A model generated the notes under the pieces. It saw only the letters and a program-made list of their open reading frames with translations. It did not search any database and was not told the origin of the DNA. A stretch of DNA of 64,000 nucleotides from Enchytraeus crypticus (Eukaryota; Annelida; Clitellata; Enchytraeida; Enchytraeidae). The stretch lies in assembly GCA_905160935.1 (NCBI GenBank), contig CAJHZI010000205.1, positions 1,511,501 through 1,575,500 on the forward strand, written 5' to 3'. Made by a program: the position numbers and the translations under genes. Positions 33,401 through 43,554 of this stretch are shown piece by piece (the first letter of the stretch is position 1; every line of letters begins with the position of its first letter).

Positions 33401-33545
33401 AGGTATGTTAGATGATTTAAAGACCCACTCATATATGGAAATGAAGTGGAAGGCGGAAGACAGAGAAGAGTGGAGGCGTTATATACCATGGACCTGCCAG
33501 TAGGCAGTGCACTAAGAGAGGGAGAGAGAGAGATAGAGACTTAAA
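30480..33545 (+). pseudogene. LINE (family B), near full-length but disrupted: endonuclease + RT
   Basis: Domains in order: APE-type endonuclease (KVGTWNVRTM at ~30706; MSEVRW; then, after shifts, YQIDYIL and DDNSDHNLVM at 31330-31430, including the S-D-H catalytic histidine motif), a basic helical linker (31490-32120), and RT with FVCFVDFEKAFDRIDW (motif A, ~32455), [20 protein letters not shown] (~32640) and FADDQ (motif C, ~32765). The C-terminal domain follows: YLCHTITDDGKCETEICSRI, GCETWTL, KSWIGHI, REEWRRYIPW, a stop, and CAGTGCACTAAGAGAGGG with a (GA)n tail. The copy has lost the five residues (GMVAG-type) that follow ADDQ in the 58230 copy. At least eight frame breaks. It belongs to the craniofacial-development-protein-2-like endonuclease/RT LINEs; clade (RTE- or L1-related) not decided. 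Confidence 0.85.
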
Positions 33546-34370
33546 AACTAAGGCTTTTCCTTTTCCATTGTGTAATTTTTAACAGGTACAAATGTGGCTT
33601 TTTTCCTTCGTGTGTCTTTCTGAAGTTCTGATGCCATACTGTCACAAGTTAATTAATTGCAGTATTAACCAAATCGAACTATTTCGAACCGGAACCTGAA
33701 TTGAACACTTGAAGGATGGAAACCGAGCCGTACTTTTACTTTTACTTCTTGATCTTGAAAAATGAAATACTGTTACTTTTACTTTTCAATTTCTAAAAAA
33801 TTACTTTCTACTTGTGTTCTCTAAAACAGTACTTTTGTCTAAAAAGACTATTTGATGGGAGCACTGTTATCGGATAAAACGTTAAACATTAAATATTATC
33901 TAGTCAAGATAATGTTTAGAAGATTAACTTTAAAATATTTCTAATACAAATTATTTCTAGTAAACTTGTCGAAGATTGACAGACCATAAATGAAGCGCAC
34001 TTTGATCAACTAAAATCAAAGGCACTAGTCTGAAATATAATTACACTGCTACGTCAGACGGTCAGAGGGACTCGTGCAATGGTTTAATAATAGACCTATG
34101 TGGCTTTTCAACTTTCAATAATTCAAGTTTTGCTGAATTCTTATAAGAAGGCTGTGTTTTGATCCACTAGATCACAGGCTCTGTGTTAAATACAATACAA
34201 TTGCAATTAATTCTTTGCTGTAACCTGTCGAATCTGTTTAATTCTGTTCATCGGTATATCTACAAGTATTTATATTTATTTATTTTATTTATATTTAGAA
34301 TATAAAATTAAAAATATAAATAGGCCCTAAGTGACATTGGAAACTAAATAGGCCCTAAATAACATTCTTC
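33546..34370. other. No gene; TACTTTTACTTTT-rich stretch
   Basis: 33730-33850 repeats ACTTTTACTTTT; a related stretch occurs at 35290-35410, ending CTTCCAGCACTG. Together they may be the two halves of another old transposon, but matching ends were not found. Confidence 0.35.
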
Positions 34371-34700
34371 TTCTTCAGTGAACTGCCAAGTAGCAGATTC
34401 AAGGTACATATTCATACTCACGTCTGTTTTCTCGCTCCATACGAGCACTCCTTAGATCAACAAGTTAATCCCTTCACAAAGTCTATGCCTTTTCCATACC
34501 TTATGTAGCCTATGGGCTGGGAAAAATATGGCTTTTGAGATGGTTTCTCGTTGCCTTCCTCAGTCAGGTGGATTAATTACCATTTAATCCTGGGGGAAAA
34601 TATTTCATGATGAGGTGAGTCCCCTCTTGCTATCCTCAGCTCCTGCCTTTGGTCGCCTCTTACGCTGCAGATTGTTTGCGGTAACATTATAATAATATAT
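34371..34700 (-). repeat. Unclassified repeat-like sequence
   Basis: GTGAACTGCCAAGTAGCAG followed by AAGGTACAT distantly resembles the reversed 3' end of LINE family B. The remainder (TTGGTCGCCTCTTACGCTGC) is not matched in this window. Confidence 0.25.
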
Positions 34701-34721
34701 AAATGACTAAAGTGTGGAACG

Positions 34722-34930
34722 CCTCGTGGCAAAGTGGGTATAGAGCACGCCTCTTAAACGAGAGGTCGCAGGTTCGAGACTGCGTGGCTTTTTTTCTTCC
34801 AAGGGGCGAATAAAAATCTAGTCGTATACACTTGGTGGTGTCAGGCCGATGGGTAGTCGACCTTAACGTTCCATTTCCTATCCACAAACACCCTCCGTGT
34901 TGACCCGAATAGGGATAAGGCACACTAAAA
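34722..34930 (+). repeat. tRNA-derived SINE (family 2)
   Basis: The head GCCTCGTGGCAAAGTGGGTA (A box) and GTCGCAGGTTCGAGACTGCG (B box) looks like a tRNA with an anticodon arm CCTCT...AGAGG around TAAACG. The loop has six nucleotides, not seven, and the acceptor ends do not pair, so it is a SINE head, not a working tRNA gene. The body contains GGTGTCAGGCCGATGGGTAG and ends GGGATAAGGCACAC. Only one copy in this window. Confidence 0.7.
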
Positions 34931-35449
34931 TCAATTTGTTTAATTTTTATAAATTTCTAAATTGTAGAATTTAAGATCTCCGTTTAAGATGTCTAATGCA
35001 ATTGTAGTTACTAAATAGGTCTCTGTTATACAGATTTATACAGCAGTGCTAGCTGCCTATATACAGTACACATAACAAGAGCATGAAGGGTAGACTGTAT
35101 AATAAAGCTTTGTTAAATTGCAAAAGGATATATGAAAAAGTAATTTGCTTTGCCTTAATAATATAAATACAGTATTAATACTTTATGGATTTTGATTTTG
35201 ATTTACATATATGTTACACATCATCTACTGAAAGTAATACCAGCTGTTATTTTCTTCATTGTTTATTATATTACTGGATATTTTGGACTTTTTGATTCCA
35301 GTAAATAAATACTTTTACATTTACTTTTACTTTTAGATTCCCAAAAATAAATATTTGTACTTTAACTTATACTTTATTGATTCATAAATTTAAGTACTCT
35401 TCCAGCACTGAAAAACATGGCTGGTAAAAAGCTAAAGCAAATGTTAGTT

Positions 35450-35565
35450 ACAGTATCCTCCTCGATAGCGATGTCAGTGGCGGGCGAGGCCAGGATTTTA
35501 ACCTACATATACCGATCCGCGGTCGAATCGACATCTCCAGCCAGTGGCGATGCCGGTTCTTATCA
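35450..35565 (-). repeat. Diverged family-1 SINE
   Basis: GCGATGTCAGTGGCGGGCGA followed by GCCAGGATTTTAACC is the reversed B box and body; CCAGCCAGTGGCGATGCCGG holds the reversed head. The target flanks are not identifiable. Confidence 0.6.
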
Positions 35566-35761
35566 GCCTGCTTTCTTCTTTCTTCTTTTGTAAAACGACT
35601 ACTCAACAGTCTTCTTAATCGACAATATTGGCAATCTAAAATAACTTGAATATATAATTAATAGCTAGCTATATGGTTTACGAGTAAACTGGAACATTGC
35701 ATGTTATACATTGCTATATTTATCAGACCACCTACGAAAGAAAAAAACAAAACAAAATAAG

Positions 35762-35762
<1 letters not shown>

Positions 35763-35851
<89 letters not shown>
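35763..35851. repeat. (TA)n microsatellite
   Basis: About 44 TA units, the longest pure TA array in the window. Confidence 0.95.
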
Positions 35852-35853
<2 letters not shown>

Positions 35854-36039
35854 CATGAATCTGAAATACCGAAGAAAAGTCATACATATGCAAATTGCAA
35901 AACAGAGAGTAATAATCACATGGACAATAAAAGACTTAAAAGGAGTCTTTATATAGCAATCAAATGATGAAGTTTTTATCCATTAAAGGTGAGTGCCTAG
36001 ATAGTAAAGCGAAAGGATGAACTCTCTCCCTAAGCCTGA

Positions 36040-36990
36040 AGTTCAAATTCTCTTTAAGCGGCGGAAGCAGCCGATGCAATACATGATGTTTCTACTGATG
36101 ACGGAGATAAACAATTTTTCATCAGCATCGGCTGCCACTTCCGTAAATGATCGTATTCCGTCATAGAAATTACATCTTATAACCTTCATGAGGAAGGCTT
36201 CAAAGCGCTCTCTTTCGGAGGTACCAAGGTAACTCCACCAAAATTGCGATGCATAGGTTAACTTGGAGAGTACAATAGATTTAAAGACGGTGACAATTAG
36301 GTTAGAATTAAGACACTTTAATTTTAGTATGCCAATGGCAAAATGATTAGAGGGACAACTGCTAATTATATCATCAATATGGACAATAAAAGTTGGATTG
36401 GAGTGTAACACCTAAGCGCTCCAAAGTGTTGACTCTAGCAATTCCAACTATGGGATGCGGCACATAATTTGCTGCAACTCTAGATCGCGGTGGGTGGAAA
36501 AAATTTCACGGGATTTGGAATTATTCAGTTGAGGATTGTTTTTACTGAACCAAAAGTCAATGTTAGCAAGTTCATCGTCAGTGATATATTTTTACTGAAA
36601 TGGAATAATGAGGTTTGTGTCATCAGCGAACTTAATAATGTCATTTTTAGAGTGGACAGGCCTTAGATCTGAAACAAAAGCTAAAAGCTAAGGTTAACGT
36701 CAGTTTCCTCACTCGAAAGCGATGTCAGTGACGGGCGAGCCCAGGATTTGAACCCCGCACCTACTTCCCTGAGTATCTTAACGACTTCGCCACTGGCTCC
36801 AGCCAAGCAGTAATGATATATGAAGCTGGAGAAATAGCTGAACCTTGGACAATACTGGCTGAAAGGTTTACGGTAGAAGACTCATTACCATCAAATTTAG
36901 TACAATGCTTACGGCCATTAGCAACACTGAATATCCAAAACTTATTCAGACAATAAAACGATTTCATCAGCATACATAATGCAACCTACA
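36040..36990 (-). pseudogene. Jockey-like LINE (family F) RT fragment with SINE insert
   Basis: Read from 36990 down: GRKHCTKFDGNESSTVNLSA, SIVQGSAISPASYIITAW, then a SINE (36805-36685), then DLRPVHSKNDIIKFADDTNL (motif C as FADDT), DELANIDFWFSKN, and the C-terminal SKLTYASQFWWSYLGTSERE, RFEAFLMKVIRC. The WW-x-Y and R-E-R-x-E-A-F motifs are those of arthropod-type Jockey/I-like LINEs. One stop follows FADDT; others flank the SINE. Only the middle and end of RT remain. Confidence 0.8.
36685..36808 (-). repeat. tRNA-derived SINE (family 1) inside LINE F
   Basis: Reversed 3' module (GTTAACGTCAGTTTCCTCAC), then GCGATGTCAGTGACGGGCGA, reversed B box (GGATTTGAACC) and reversed head (CGCCACTGGCTCCAGCC). 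It splits the RT frame between YIITA and SDLRP. Confidence 0.85.
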
Positions 36991-37075
36991 TACATGCAAC
37001 AAAATAATATCCTTTTTGATATTTTTGCTGTTCATTTTGTTTTATATACACTAATATATTGAGATTTTTACAGTT

Positions 37076-37496
37076 TATAAAACAACAAATATAAAGATTG
37101 TGAAAAACCTTGGTGTGGACTGGGCTGCTAATATACGGATGTGAAACATAGACCTTAAGGAAGGAAGATCTTGGGAAACTAGGGGCATTGGAAATTTGGA
37201 TATGGAGAGGAATGGAGAGGATTAACTGGACCCAATAGGTTACGAACAAGAAAGTTCTTGGGAGCGTTGGTATAGTTAGACAGTTGATAAATGTATTAAG
37301 AAATAGGAATAAGAGTTGGATAGAATACATTCTATTGGGAAAAGTCTATTAAAAGACGTCATAGAGGGTAGAATGGAAGGAAATGGAGGTAGAGGCAGGC
37401 CATGATTAGGTATGTTAAATGATTTAAAGACCCACTCACATGTGGACATGAAGAGGAAATTGGAAGAGAGTGAAGAGTGGAGTCATTATATACCAT
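37076..37496 (+). pseudogene. LINE (family B) 3' part, first half of a split copy
   Basis: TTGTGAAAAACCTTGGTGTG..., GTGAAACATAGACCTTAAGG and GGAGAGGATTAACTGGACCC match the 13025 copy. The alignment breaks at TTATATACCATG (37496) and resumes at 38669 with GACTTGCCAGTAGGCAGTGC. Many point changes; frame lost at an in-frame TAG in the ISWT region. Confidence 0.8.
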
Positions 37497-38668
37497 GATT
37501 ATAATAATTAAAACAATTAGAGTGCTACAGTCATCAATGACATCATCGAGCACTATTGAGACAAAATCAAGCTGGCGAGCAAAAAGAAGGTCTAAAAGCA
37601 GAGCAAAATCCATCAAAACAGTTAAAAGTAAAGGGAATTAAAGAAAGGTGGTTTAGGCGCAGGCCGCTGCTCACGGACACCCGATGGAAAAGAGAGACGG
37701 AAAAGATAGGTCTTCAACTGCCTATGGAACTGCTCATGGGAAAGATAGCGGGCGATGTGATTCAAACGATTTCCGAAGATTGAATGGGAGTGAAATTCAG
37801 ATCTGAGGTGCACTGTGCTGGAAAGAACGATTAGATTGCTTAGAGCGTGGAGGTAAGCTAGGTCTTAAAAGGGTAATTAATTTAGACGACCAATTAATAG
37901 CAGGCTGCATCACTTTAATCAAGTGAGACAAACAAGTTTGTCCAGTGATGGTGATGGACTTACAGGTTAACGAAGCGGTTTAAATGATACGCTCTTTAAT
38001 CTTTAGCCAGTGCAAAGACTTTAACATAGGCGTAACATGTGAGTACTTGGAATTACAAATAATTGATCGCGCAAGAGAATTCTGAACAAACTGCAACCAA
38101 TCAATCTCATAGCCAGGGAGGTTCACAAACATGGAATTGCATTAGTTCAATTTCGATTGCACAAGAGCAGCACCAATTGTAGTAGCTGTCTCACGTGACA
38201 TATATTGACGTATTCGTCGAAGATAACGGATAAGGAAGAAATATGCTTGTGAAGTTTTAGTTATGTGTTCGTGGAAGGTTAGGAGTTTATCAAGGATTTC
38301 TCACAGAAGAAATAGGTGATATTGTAATACCCGAAGATAACGAAAGAGTTTTCCCATCAAGCTTCAGAAGCTGTCGAGGGGTCCTTACCAACAAGAATTC
38401 AGTCTTAGACGAATTAAGTGCCAAGAAATTAGCAGACATTCTAGAGGATATAGACTGAAAACTTTGTTGCAGGAGGGTTTCAGTATCAGAATATGTCATA
38501 GAGGTGAAACAGGTGTACATTTGAGTGTCAACCGCATATACATGTAGTTCATGATCAAGAGAATGAGAAGAGAACAGAGAGCTTAAGGGTGTTGCATAGA
38601 GGTTGAAAAGGATAGGACCAAGAACAGGGCCTTGAGGCACATCATACTTTAAGTGGTGTGATGGCCAT
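37497..38668 (-). mobile_element. CR1/L2-like LINE (family A) inserted into LINE B
   Basis: The minus strand encodes HLKYDVPQGPVLGPILFNLY, then DHELHVYAVDTQMYTCF (motif C region altered to YAVDT), SSKTEFLLVRTPRQLLKLDG and SSVRNP, then a shift into a decayed C terminus and the 3' untranslated tail shared with 8600-10085. It is 5'-truncated at the LINE B junction, and its 3' end (37497) lies at the other junction. The insertion therefore post-dates the LINE B copy. The A-to-V change in the YADD motif would inactivate RT. Confidence 0.85.
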
Positions 38669-38712
38669 GTCATAGACTTGCCAGTAGGCAGTGCACTAAG
38701 AGAGAAATACAT
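38669..38712 (+). mobile_element. LINE (family B), last 40 bp of the split copy
   Basis: GACTTGCCAGTAGGCAGTGC then ACTAAGAGAGAAAT, the exact terminus of family B, orphaned by the LINE A insertion. Confidence 0.8.
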
Positions 38713-39026
38713 TACCACTAAAAAGGATAGAATAGAGAATCCAACGCTGTTTTTAATTTCAAAACTCTGAGAAAAAATAAAACAAGATTCTCAGGCGCGT
38801 TCAAATTAGTATACTAGTTTGTTACCATTTGACACCTTCTCGATAATTATTTACAATTCTTTCATTTACAATTTTAGAGATATAAATGATTCTGTATAGC
38901 AAATTATCTGAGTTGAGCAAAATATATTAGGTCAAACTCGATAGAAATGATTTTCTGTACAAAATTGTTTATGTAAGATCCTCAGAAAACATACACGATT
39001 AAGAATAAGAGTTCAATTGGTCAAGT

Positions 39027-39563
39027 TTACTTAAAGAGACCTTTTTTCTTCTTCTTCAATGTATCATCTCCTCCGTTAGAGACGGGACCGTTAACTAGAC
39101 GGTAGACGAATACACAAACGGCCCTTCCATCTGACTCTTCCTTCTTACCTGCATGAACTGCCAGCCTGAAAATTCCACCTTTGGGCACACTCACACCTAG
39201 CTTGATCTTGCTTGAACTCTCTTTTATTGAGACCTTGCCAGGCACTTCCTCTCCATCAACCTCTCTTGTTAGCCTAGCGATGAGTCTCAGGGTTTGATCG
39301 GTCCGGGAGAACTCGATGGACACGGAGCCCGATTTGTCCAACTTATCGATGATTGGGTCACGATGTGACATGGCCTTGAGACCTATATACTCTAGCGCAG
39401 GCTGAGCTCCGAGGGCCAGGCTTCCCGAAATTTCACCGGCGGGTCGGATAGTGCTGTGGGTTGGAGAGGATGGATTTGAGGAATTAGGAGAGGTCAAACT
39501 GAGAGACCTCGTACTGGGAGATGCTATTGTTCTATCGGTTGATTTCAATGTGCTTTCATTGGC
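39027..39563 (-). CDS. Terminal coding exon of a host gene; KY/transglutaminase-type Ig-like domain protein (partial)
   Basis: The best host gene in the window. On the minus strand a TACTAAT branch-point-like site lies ~35 nt before a CAG acceptor (39564-39566). The exon then reads 178 codons from ANESTLKST to a TAA at 39027. Residues ~6-55 are a serine/threonine/proline-rich linker (SLSLTSPNSSNPSSPTHST). Residues ~60-165 look like the Ig-like module of kyphoscoliosis-peptidase/hillarin proteins: alternating strands SGSVSIEFSR, LRLIARLTREVDG, VSVPKGGIFRLAVHAG and AVCVFVYRLVNGP, with the lysine/proline-glycine turn before a final pair of strands. The C terminus is basic (LKKKKKGLFK). Such proteins are cytoskeletal or adhesion-associated; the transglutaminase-like core would lie in upstream exons outside this exon. 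GC is well above the flanks and there are no frame breaks. Assignment to the KY family is inference from pattern; that it is an exon is much firmer. Confidence 0.7.
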   Translation of the reverse strand, partial: ANESTLKSTDRTIASPSTRSLSLTSPNSSNPSSPTHSTIRPAGEISGSLALGAQPALEYIGLKAMSHRDPIIDKLDKSGSVSIEFSRTDQTLRLIARLTREVDGEEVPGKVSIKESSSKIKLGVSVPKGGIFRLAVHAGKKEESDGRAVCVFVYRLVNGPVSNGGDDTLKKKKKGLFK

Positions 39564-39984
39564 CTGTATGACGCATCAAAATGCAAAACCATTCATTAGT
39601 ATCCGAACATTAAACAGAATCAAGAAGTACTGTACCGTAGTTCAATTATAGAATAATTTACAACTAATGCGATAAATAATTAATCATTAAAATACTTCTA
39701 TTAACACGAAAGCATCCGTGGGTCAAATTTAAACACTCGTTTATTCTTCGGAATAATGACATAAAATATCTTTTATAATTTACAAGACGCAACATCTAGA
39801 ATACATGTATAAGGCGTTCTTTTGGTATAATTTTAGTTTCAGTGCTATTATTTTCAAGATCTTATTTCCTGGTATCTAGAAAATTTGAGTTCAGTCCTCA
39901 AACTCTTGGTATTGCTATTGGTATTGAGGAATCACATCATTGAATTCTGCGATCTTGGTCATGTCTTAGTCTTGAGTTTAGAAT

Positions 39985-40165
39985 GTCTTAGTAATGTAGG
40001 GTTAACGTCATGAAATTTTAAATGACAGATCCTGAGGTGAATTGAACCCTCATGGGTTCCAAACCCAGCCTCGCTGATCTGAGAGTAAAATCCCGGACAT
40101 TTACTGGACTGGTTATACGGAAAATGGTCTAAAGCGCCTAACGGTTTAAATATATGGTATTAAAA
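39985..40165 (-). repeat. tRNA-like SINE (family 3)
   Basis: Same sequence, reversed, as 51250-51420. The reversed B box is GGGTTCCAAACCC beside CTCATGGGTTCC. Flanking landmarks GGATTTTACTCTCAGATCAG and CCAGTCCAGTAAATGTCC are shared by both copies. Confidence 0.7.
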
Positions 40166-40240
40166 CAATAATAATAATAATAATAATAATAATAAAGGTT
40201 TAACGTCCGTTTCCTCATACAAGGATGATGTCAGGGACGT
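40166..40240 (-). repeat. (AAT)n tail and shared module
   Basis: (AAT)n, then AAGGTTTAACGTCCGTTTCC, then CATACAAGGATGATGTCAGG GACGTC. In reverse this is a module 3' end with an (ATT)n tail. It is nearly identical to 45515-45580. Confidence 0.75.
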
Positions 40241-40724
40241 CGATAAATATTAATGTGATAGATATCAACGTAGTTGATCAGTTCACTATAATGCGTGCTT
40301 TAGTTTTTTGAAACTTCTAGTCTTGTCCTCGGTCTTGGTTTTGAGGTGTGGTGTTTGTTGTTCTTGATCTTATCAGGTTATTAGCGAATGCATATATTCG
40401 CTGAATACATATATTCGCTGTGCTAAATATGCGTTGTATTGTGCTACTCCTATTTTTACGATGCATGATATTTTTATTTAGACGTTTGGTTTTTATTTCG
40501 ACGTTTATTTTGACGATTAAGATATATTAATGTATAGTTATTTCGTAATAAGTCATAATGATGTAGTGATATTATGCACATAGTGTCCGATGATGTAGCT
40601 GGAATGCCCAGAGTACCTTGGAAATCCCCAGACGTCAGCGGGACTTATCCCGGGCGAGAGTTTGCATTTGCTACAGTACATTAGCACCATTTAATATTCA
40701 TGAGGTCAAAATAGGAAAAGTTTG

Positions 40725-40783
40725 CAAAACACTCGAAAGATATTTAACTATAAAATATAGTTAAATATCTTTCGAGTGTTTTG
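40725..40783. repeat. Perfect 28-bp inverted duplication at LINE C junction
   Basis: Arms 40725-40752 and 40756-40783 are exact complements around AAA. The left arm (ACTCGAAAGATATTTAACTA) is the sense LINE C sequence coding for RRIFNYK; the right arm is the same segment inverted, after which LINE C continues (GACGGCAAGAGAACAGTG). Confidence 0.9.
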
Positions 40784-41000
40784 AACAGTGACGGCAAGAG
40801 AACAGTGGGAAGACCTAAAAGAAGATGGAAGGATTGCCTCGAAGAAGACTTGAAGGCTGCTGGAGTTCGCATATGAGGAAGAACAGAAGGAAGAAAAAGA
40901 ATAAACAATGAGGAGATGGCAAAGAATAGAGTTTTGTGGAGGAACATTATAGAGAAACCTTGGGCTGGCAACAGCCCCAGGATGATCCCATGACACGAAT
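40730..41000 (+). pseudogene. LINE (family C) C-terminal fragment
   Basis: DGKRTVGRPKRRWKDCLEED followed by LKAAGVR and a TGA, then RINNEEMAKNRVLWRNIIEK-type residues and PWAGNSPRMIP. Same domain as 17125-17700. One stop, and the inverted duplication at its start. Confidence 0.8.
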
Positions 41001-41389
41001 TATCATGACTACTTTCGCGAGTGATTGGTGGATCCGCTACTGCAGAACAGACACCACACATAGCAACAGCCAACATTTAGACCTACTGTAACATAGCTCG
41101 AGCAACCAACTCGCGATATCTGATTATCTAACAGCATTTTGGGGCATAGATCTGGTTTCAGTATAGGGGCGCGAACTCTAGAAATTTCCAACTTTATTGT
41201 CATTATTGGGGGGCGAAAGAATCCTTTCGACCCCCGTTAATATTATTGGCGGCGAGCCAATTTTAATTTTGATACATGCATAATATATAATAATTAGATA
41301 ATACAAAGTATTTAGTAATAAAGGTAGAACAAACGTCTAATTTTTAAGTTATAATTAGATAGTAACATAACATAACAAAGCATGTCATA

Positions 41390-41445
41390 GCTTAACTTAA
41401 AAACAATTACAGTGCTAAAGTTATCAATGACAACAAGAAGGTGTA
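41390..41445 (-). repeat. Short LINE family A tail fragment
   Basis: AAAACAATTACAGTGCTAAA followed by GTTATCAATGACA resembles the reversed family A 3' end at 37515-37545. Confidence 0.35.
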
Positions 41446-42024
41446 CACTATTATTTTTATATTAATATTATTGCTTGGAATTTTAAAAAAAATCATTGCT
41501 ATCAAATAAAGGTAGTAATGAAATTAGTATCATTATTATCACAATTATTCATTACTATCTAATAAAGTACCTTATATTTAATTATGCTCTCCATTATTTT
41601 ATAAAACAATGGAGGTCAGTGAGATGGGCTGGATATTGTTTGAAGTCTGGCCAATTTGCATTCTTAAAAACTGCTATAATTATGGAGCATATCCAGTGCC
41701 TAATTGCATCAAAGGTTAAATAGAATGGTAATGGTAATCTTTTTTAACTCTTGAGTTTTTAGGTGAGTAGGAAAAGAGCCATTGTATCCAGGCAAACATA
41801 AATTCTTTAAGTTAAGAATGTTGTTATATATGGAAGCAAATTGGAAATTGACAAAGTTATAAACTAGTTATCAGAGATAAAGTTACATTTCATTATTTAT
41901 TGCATTTTTGCAATGTTGTTGAACAACCTGTTGGGCATATGTTGAAGCTTTCGAGACTGAGTATTCATTTTTGCGTTAACTGCATGTTATGTAATGATAG
42001 TTAAAGTGTATGTGAATTTGTGAA

Positions 42025-42026
<2 letters not shown>

Positions 42027-42088
<62 letters not shown>

Positions 42089-42232
42089 CCATGTGCCACT
42101 TAACTGCCAAGTCTATTAATTTCATAATTATCATTATTTTAGAAATGAAAAATTGCATATTTGTACCGCAACCAGGTTAAATTGATTCCATTTCAGCTAA
42201 ATTTTTTTATAAAAAAATGACCTTATATATAT

Positions 42233-42311
<79 letters not shown>

Positions 42312-42540
42312 CATATATAAAAACATTTCACAAATTATATATACATATATATATATTATATATATATTTATATTTCACAAATATATATATATATATACAT
42401 GTAAATCCATGTGCCACTTAACTGCCAAGTCTATTAATTTCATAATTATCATTATTTTAGAAATGAAAAATTGGATATTTGTACCGCGACCAGGTTAAAT
42501 TGATTCCTTTTTAGCTAAACTTTTTATAAAATGACCCTTT
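42027..42540. repeat. Two (TA)n arrays in a direct duplication
   Basis: The segment ATCCATGTGCCACTTAACTG... to ...ACCAGGTTAAATTGATTCC occurs at 42085-42190 and again at 42403-42510 with only a few differences. Each is preceded by a (TA)n-rich tract (42027-42084; 42225-42400). A recent tandem duplication carried the array with its flank. Confidence 0.85.
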
Positions 42541-42799
42541 TTCAAATTCAAGTGAACTATTAAAAAATATTTTCCAACGATATTCGACCAAGTTTTTAAT
42601 TCTCCTTGTATTAATGTTTGTATTATAATATTTAATTTTCTATGTATTTACTCATTTTTGGAATTTTTTTGTCCAATCTTTTATTTCAAAGAAGGCCTTC
42701 TAAAAATCCACAAACATAAAGATTTCATTCCTATATTCTAAATTTCGTTGATATTTAACCCGTATCTCCCCTCTGGCTTCTCTGATGTCACAGCTAAAG

Positions 42800-43322
42800 C
42801 CACACTATTGGCTCATATAATAGAAGGGGGCCCAAAAAATGCTGATTTTTTCACTAGCTCTCAATTTTCGCTTTAACCATTGTAAAAGAGAAAAAAGTGT
42901 GTAGGTAAAAGATGTCAACTATGTTCCGGTGTAGTGGTGCAAATACTCTTGGCTGTTATCAATGCGCTTAAGCCCACCTACCGTCAAAATTAGGTCTCTT
43001 TTGCAGTTGGTCAAGATCCGCTGAGTTTCTTCAGAGGTGAAACAAAATTAACCTACTTTATTCTTAAACATTTATAGGATTTTAGGCATTTTAGGCCTCC
43101 TCTCACTTTAGTACGGTAATGAGTGGGTAGGGAGGGGAAGATACGGGGATACACTCACTCTATGAGCCGAGCGCAGTATGCTGGAAAATTTTGAGCCCCC
43201 CACAGCATTTTTTCTGGTTGCGTCACATGTCCCGAAGAAGGCGGGGCTTAACCAAAAATTGTGAACACTCTTCAAAATAAAATTTCGGGCCCCCCCTAAA
43301 AAATTCCTGTATCCGCCCCTTT
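42800..43322 (-). mobile_element. hAT-type element, second copy (reversed)
   Basis: In reverse: AGGGGCGGATACAGGAATTT, GGGGGGGCCCGAAAT, CCCCGCCTTCTTCGGGACAT, ACTGCGCTCGGCTCATAGAG, then GAAGAAACTCAGCGGATCTT and GGGCCCCCTTCTATTATATG. It aligns with 26909-27392 but lacks the hairpin and the right terminus. It is a truncated member of the same family. Confidence 0.8.
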
Positions 43323-43554
43323 AGGAATCAGCCTTACCTGAATATGTACGTGCTGTTAGATACTGCAAGACATGTAAATGCAAAAACTATTATAAATTTG
43401 TATAATATTACTATCTTTTATTTAAATTACTTTATTTTATTTAAATTACTATCTCTTATTATATGTCAAATAATTTTCCATAATATCTTAATACAGACTT
43501 TGAAAAATAGCTGAAAAGAAAAGTGTTCTTTTCTCCTGAGGCTGGCGAAGGAGA

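Noticed and set aside
34722-34800. A functional tRNA gene
   Set aside because: A and B boxes and an anticodon-like stem are present, but the anticodon loop has six nucleotides and the acceptor ends do not pair. The conserved non-tRNA body downstream marks it as a SINE.
40744-41203. Minus-strand open frames with SSFRSSHCSL-type residues
   Set aside because: Antisense of the plus-strand LINE C fragment.
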